A DNA stretch of 64,000 nt from Thiobacillus sp. (GTDB lineage: Bacteria > Pseudomonadota > Gammaproteobacteria > Burkholderiales > Thiobacillaceae): NCBI GenBank assembly GCA_030679915.1, contig JAUXRY010000038.1:62001-126000 (forward strand), given 5' to 3'. Both the position numbers and the translations under genes were made by a program. The notes below the pieces were generated by a model that saw only the letters and a list, made by a program, of their open reading frames with translations, was not told where the DNA came from and did not search any database. Of this stretch, positions 63,617 through 64,000 are shown in pieces (positions within the stretch are counted from its first letter, which is position 1; each line of letters opens with the position of its first letter).

Positions 63617-63946
63617 TTACTTGGAAAAGCCGCAGAACACGTCGCGCATCATGCTCAGCAATTTGAGCGTACGGGTGTCGCCGACCCGATAAAACACACG
63701 GTTGGCATCCTTGCGGGTACGCAGTACGCCCTTGTCTCTAAGAATGGCCAGGTGCTGTGAAATATTGCTCTGTGAGGTGCCGACATGATCGACGATGTCC
63801 TGCACGCTGACTTCCTTGTCACCCAACACGCAGAGGATTTTCAGGCGTAGCGGGTGCGACATGGCTTTCATTGCACGCGAGGCCTGCTCGATGTGCTCGT
63901 CTTTGTCCATCAGGTCCACGTCGTCCCATTCAGATGCCATATTCAT
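63617..63946 (-). CDS. ArsR/SmtB-family regulator, possible persulfide sensor
   Basis: A 109-residue winged-helix repressor: AMSHPLRLKILCVLGDKEVSVQDIVDHVGTSQSNISQHLAILRDKGVLRTRKDANRVFYRV. It has exactly two cysteines, Cys 39 in helix 2 (KILC) and Cys 105 near the C-terminus (VFCGF), 66 residues apart. From memory, the persulfide sensors SqrR (Cys 41/107) and BigR (Cys 42/108) have the same spacing. No ArsR-type CxC metal motif is present. The neighbourhood (DUF2892, rhodanese, glutaredoxin) resembles sulfide-response loci, so a sulfane-sulfur sensor is plausible. A start at MASEW (63940) is also possible. Confidence 0.85.
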   Translation of the reverse strand: MNMASEWDDVDLMDKDEHIEQASRAMKAMSHPLRLKILCVLGDKEVSVQDIVDHVGTSQSNISQHLAILRDKGVLRTRKDANRVFYRVGDTRTLKLLSMMRDVFCGFSK

Positions 63947-64000
63947 TACCTCATTCCTGTTGGTGGTGTACCCTTACGCGTCGCAAATTTATGTATGGGT

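Overview
The window is a dense, high-GC stretch of chromosome from a betaproteobacterium. Gene order supports this: leuS-lptE-holA-proA-nadD-rsfS-rlmH-maf-rng, yggS-proC-yggT-DUF167, pilT-pilU, a permease-less PTS trio, gshA-gshB, and gpsA next to secB and trxC. A proteobacterial-type phosphoribulokinase points to the Calvin cycle. Together with several thioredoxin-fold and rhodanese-like genes this suggests a chemolithoautotroph, perhaps a sulfur oxidiser of the Thiobacillus type; the lifestyle is inference.

Layout. 1-7.9 kb: 5' part of polA (leftward, cut by the window edge), a LOG-family gene, DUF2782, a BPSS1780-type membrane protein, uvrD, a MoaD-like protein without the terminal Gly-Gly, a Sel1 protein, arfB and small conserved proteins. 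8-16 kb: phosphoribulokinase, a GlcG/HbpS-like protein, an unusual three-gene cluster (LuxR-type regulator plus two large proteins I do not recognise), and a TraB/GumN protein. 15.7-25.4 kb: the leuS-to-rng housekeeping run, ending with an AlkA-type glycosylase. 25.4-27.2 kb: a solitary integron-type gene cassette carrying an LNS2-like lipoprotein phosphatase, with an IS30-family element about 40 bp from its 5' edge. 27.4-46.9 kb: xthA, a DUF4124/glutaredoxin protein, prlC, gamma-carbonic anhydrase, TlpA-like genes, ettA, a GGDEF-EAL sensor, slyX, hemJ, an RNA methyltransferase, pilU/pilT, yggS-proC-yggT-DUF167 and a dynamin-like GTPase. 46.9-53.1 kb: ptsI-ptsH-EIIA, apbE-gshB-gshA and trmL. 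53.2-55.4 kb: a spondin-domain protein and a second solitary cassette carrying a polytopic membrane protein. 55.7-63.9 kb: a leftward run of arsR-type regulator, RND efflux pair, DUF2892, rhodanese, grxC, trxC, secB, SH3 protein and gpsA.

Main discovery. Two single-gene cassettes 29 kb apart (about 25443-26133 and 54426-55239) each end in a short sequence with full attC architecture. Both have R''/R' core boxes, 5-nt and 6-nt unpaired spacers, a 9-bp L box and one extrahelical C at the same position. Each attC lies directly after the gene's stop codon. Both cassettes also share a 15-bp 5' boundary and a related 40-bp block beyond the 3' boundary. No integrase is in the window. Other points of interest are the LuxR plus two-gene cluster, an ArsR protein with cysteine spacing like persulfide sensors next to sulfur-related genes, and a 10-bp perfect hairpin inside the start of the VF530-family gene. 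No tRNA, rRNA or CRISPR array was seen.
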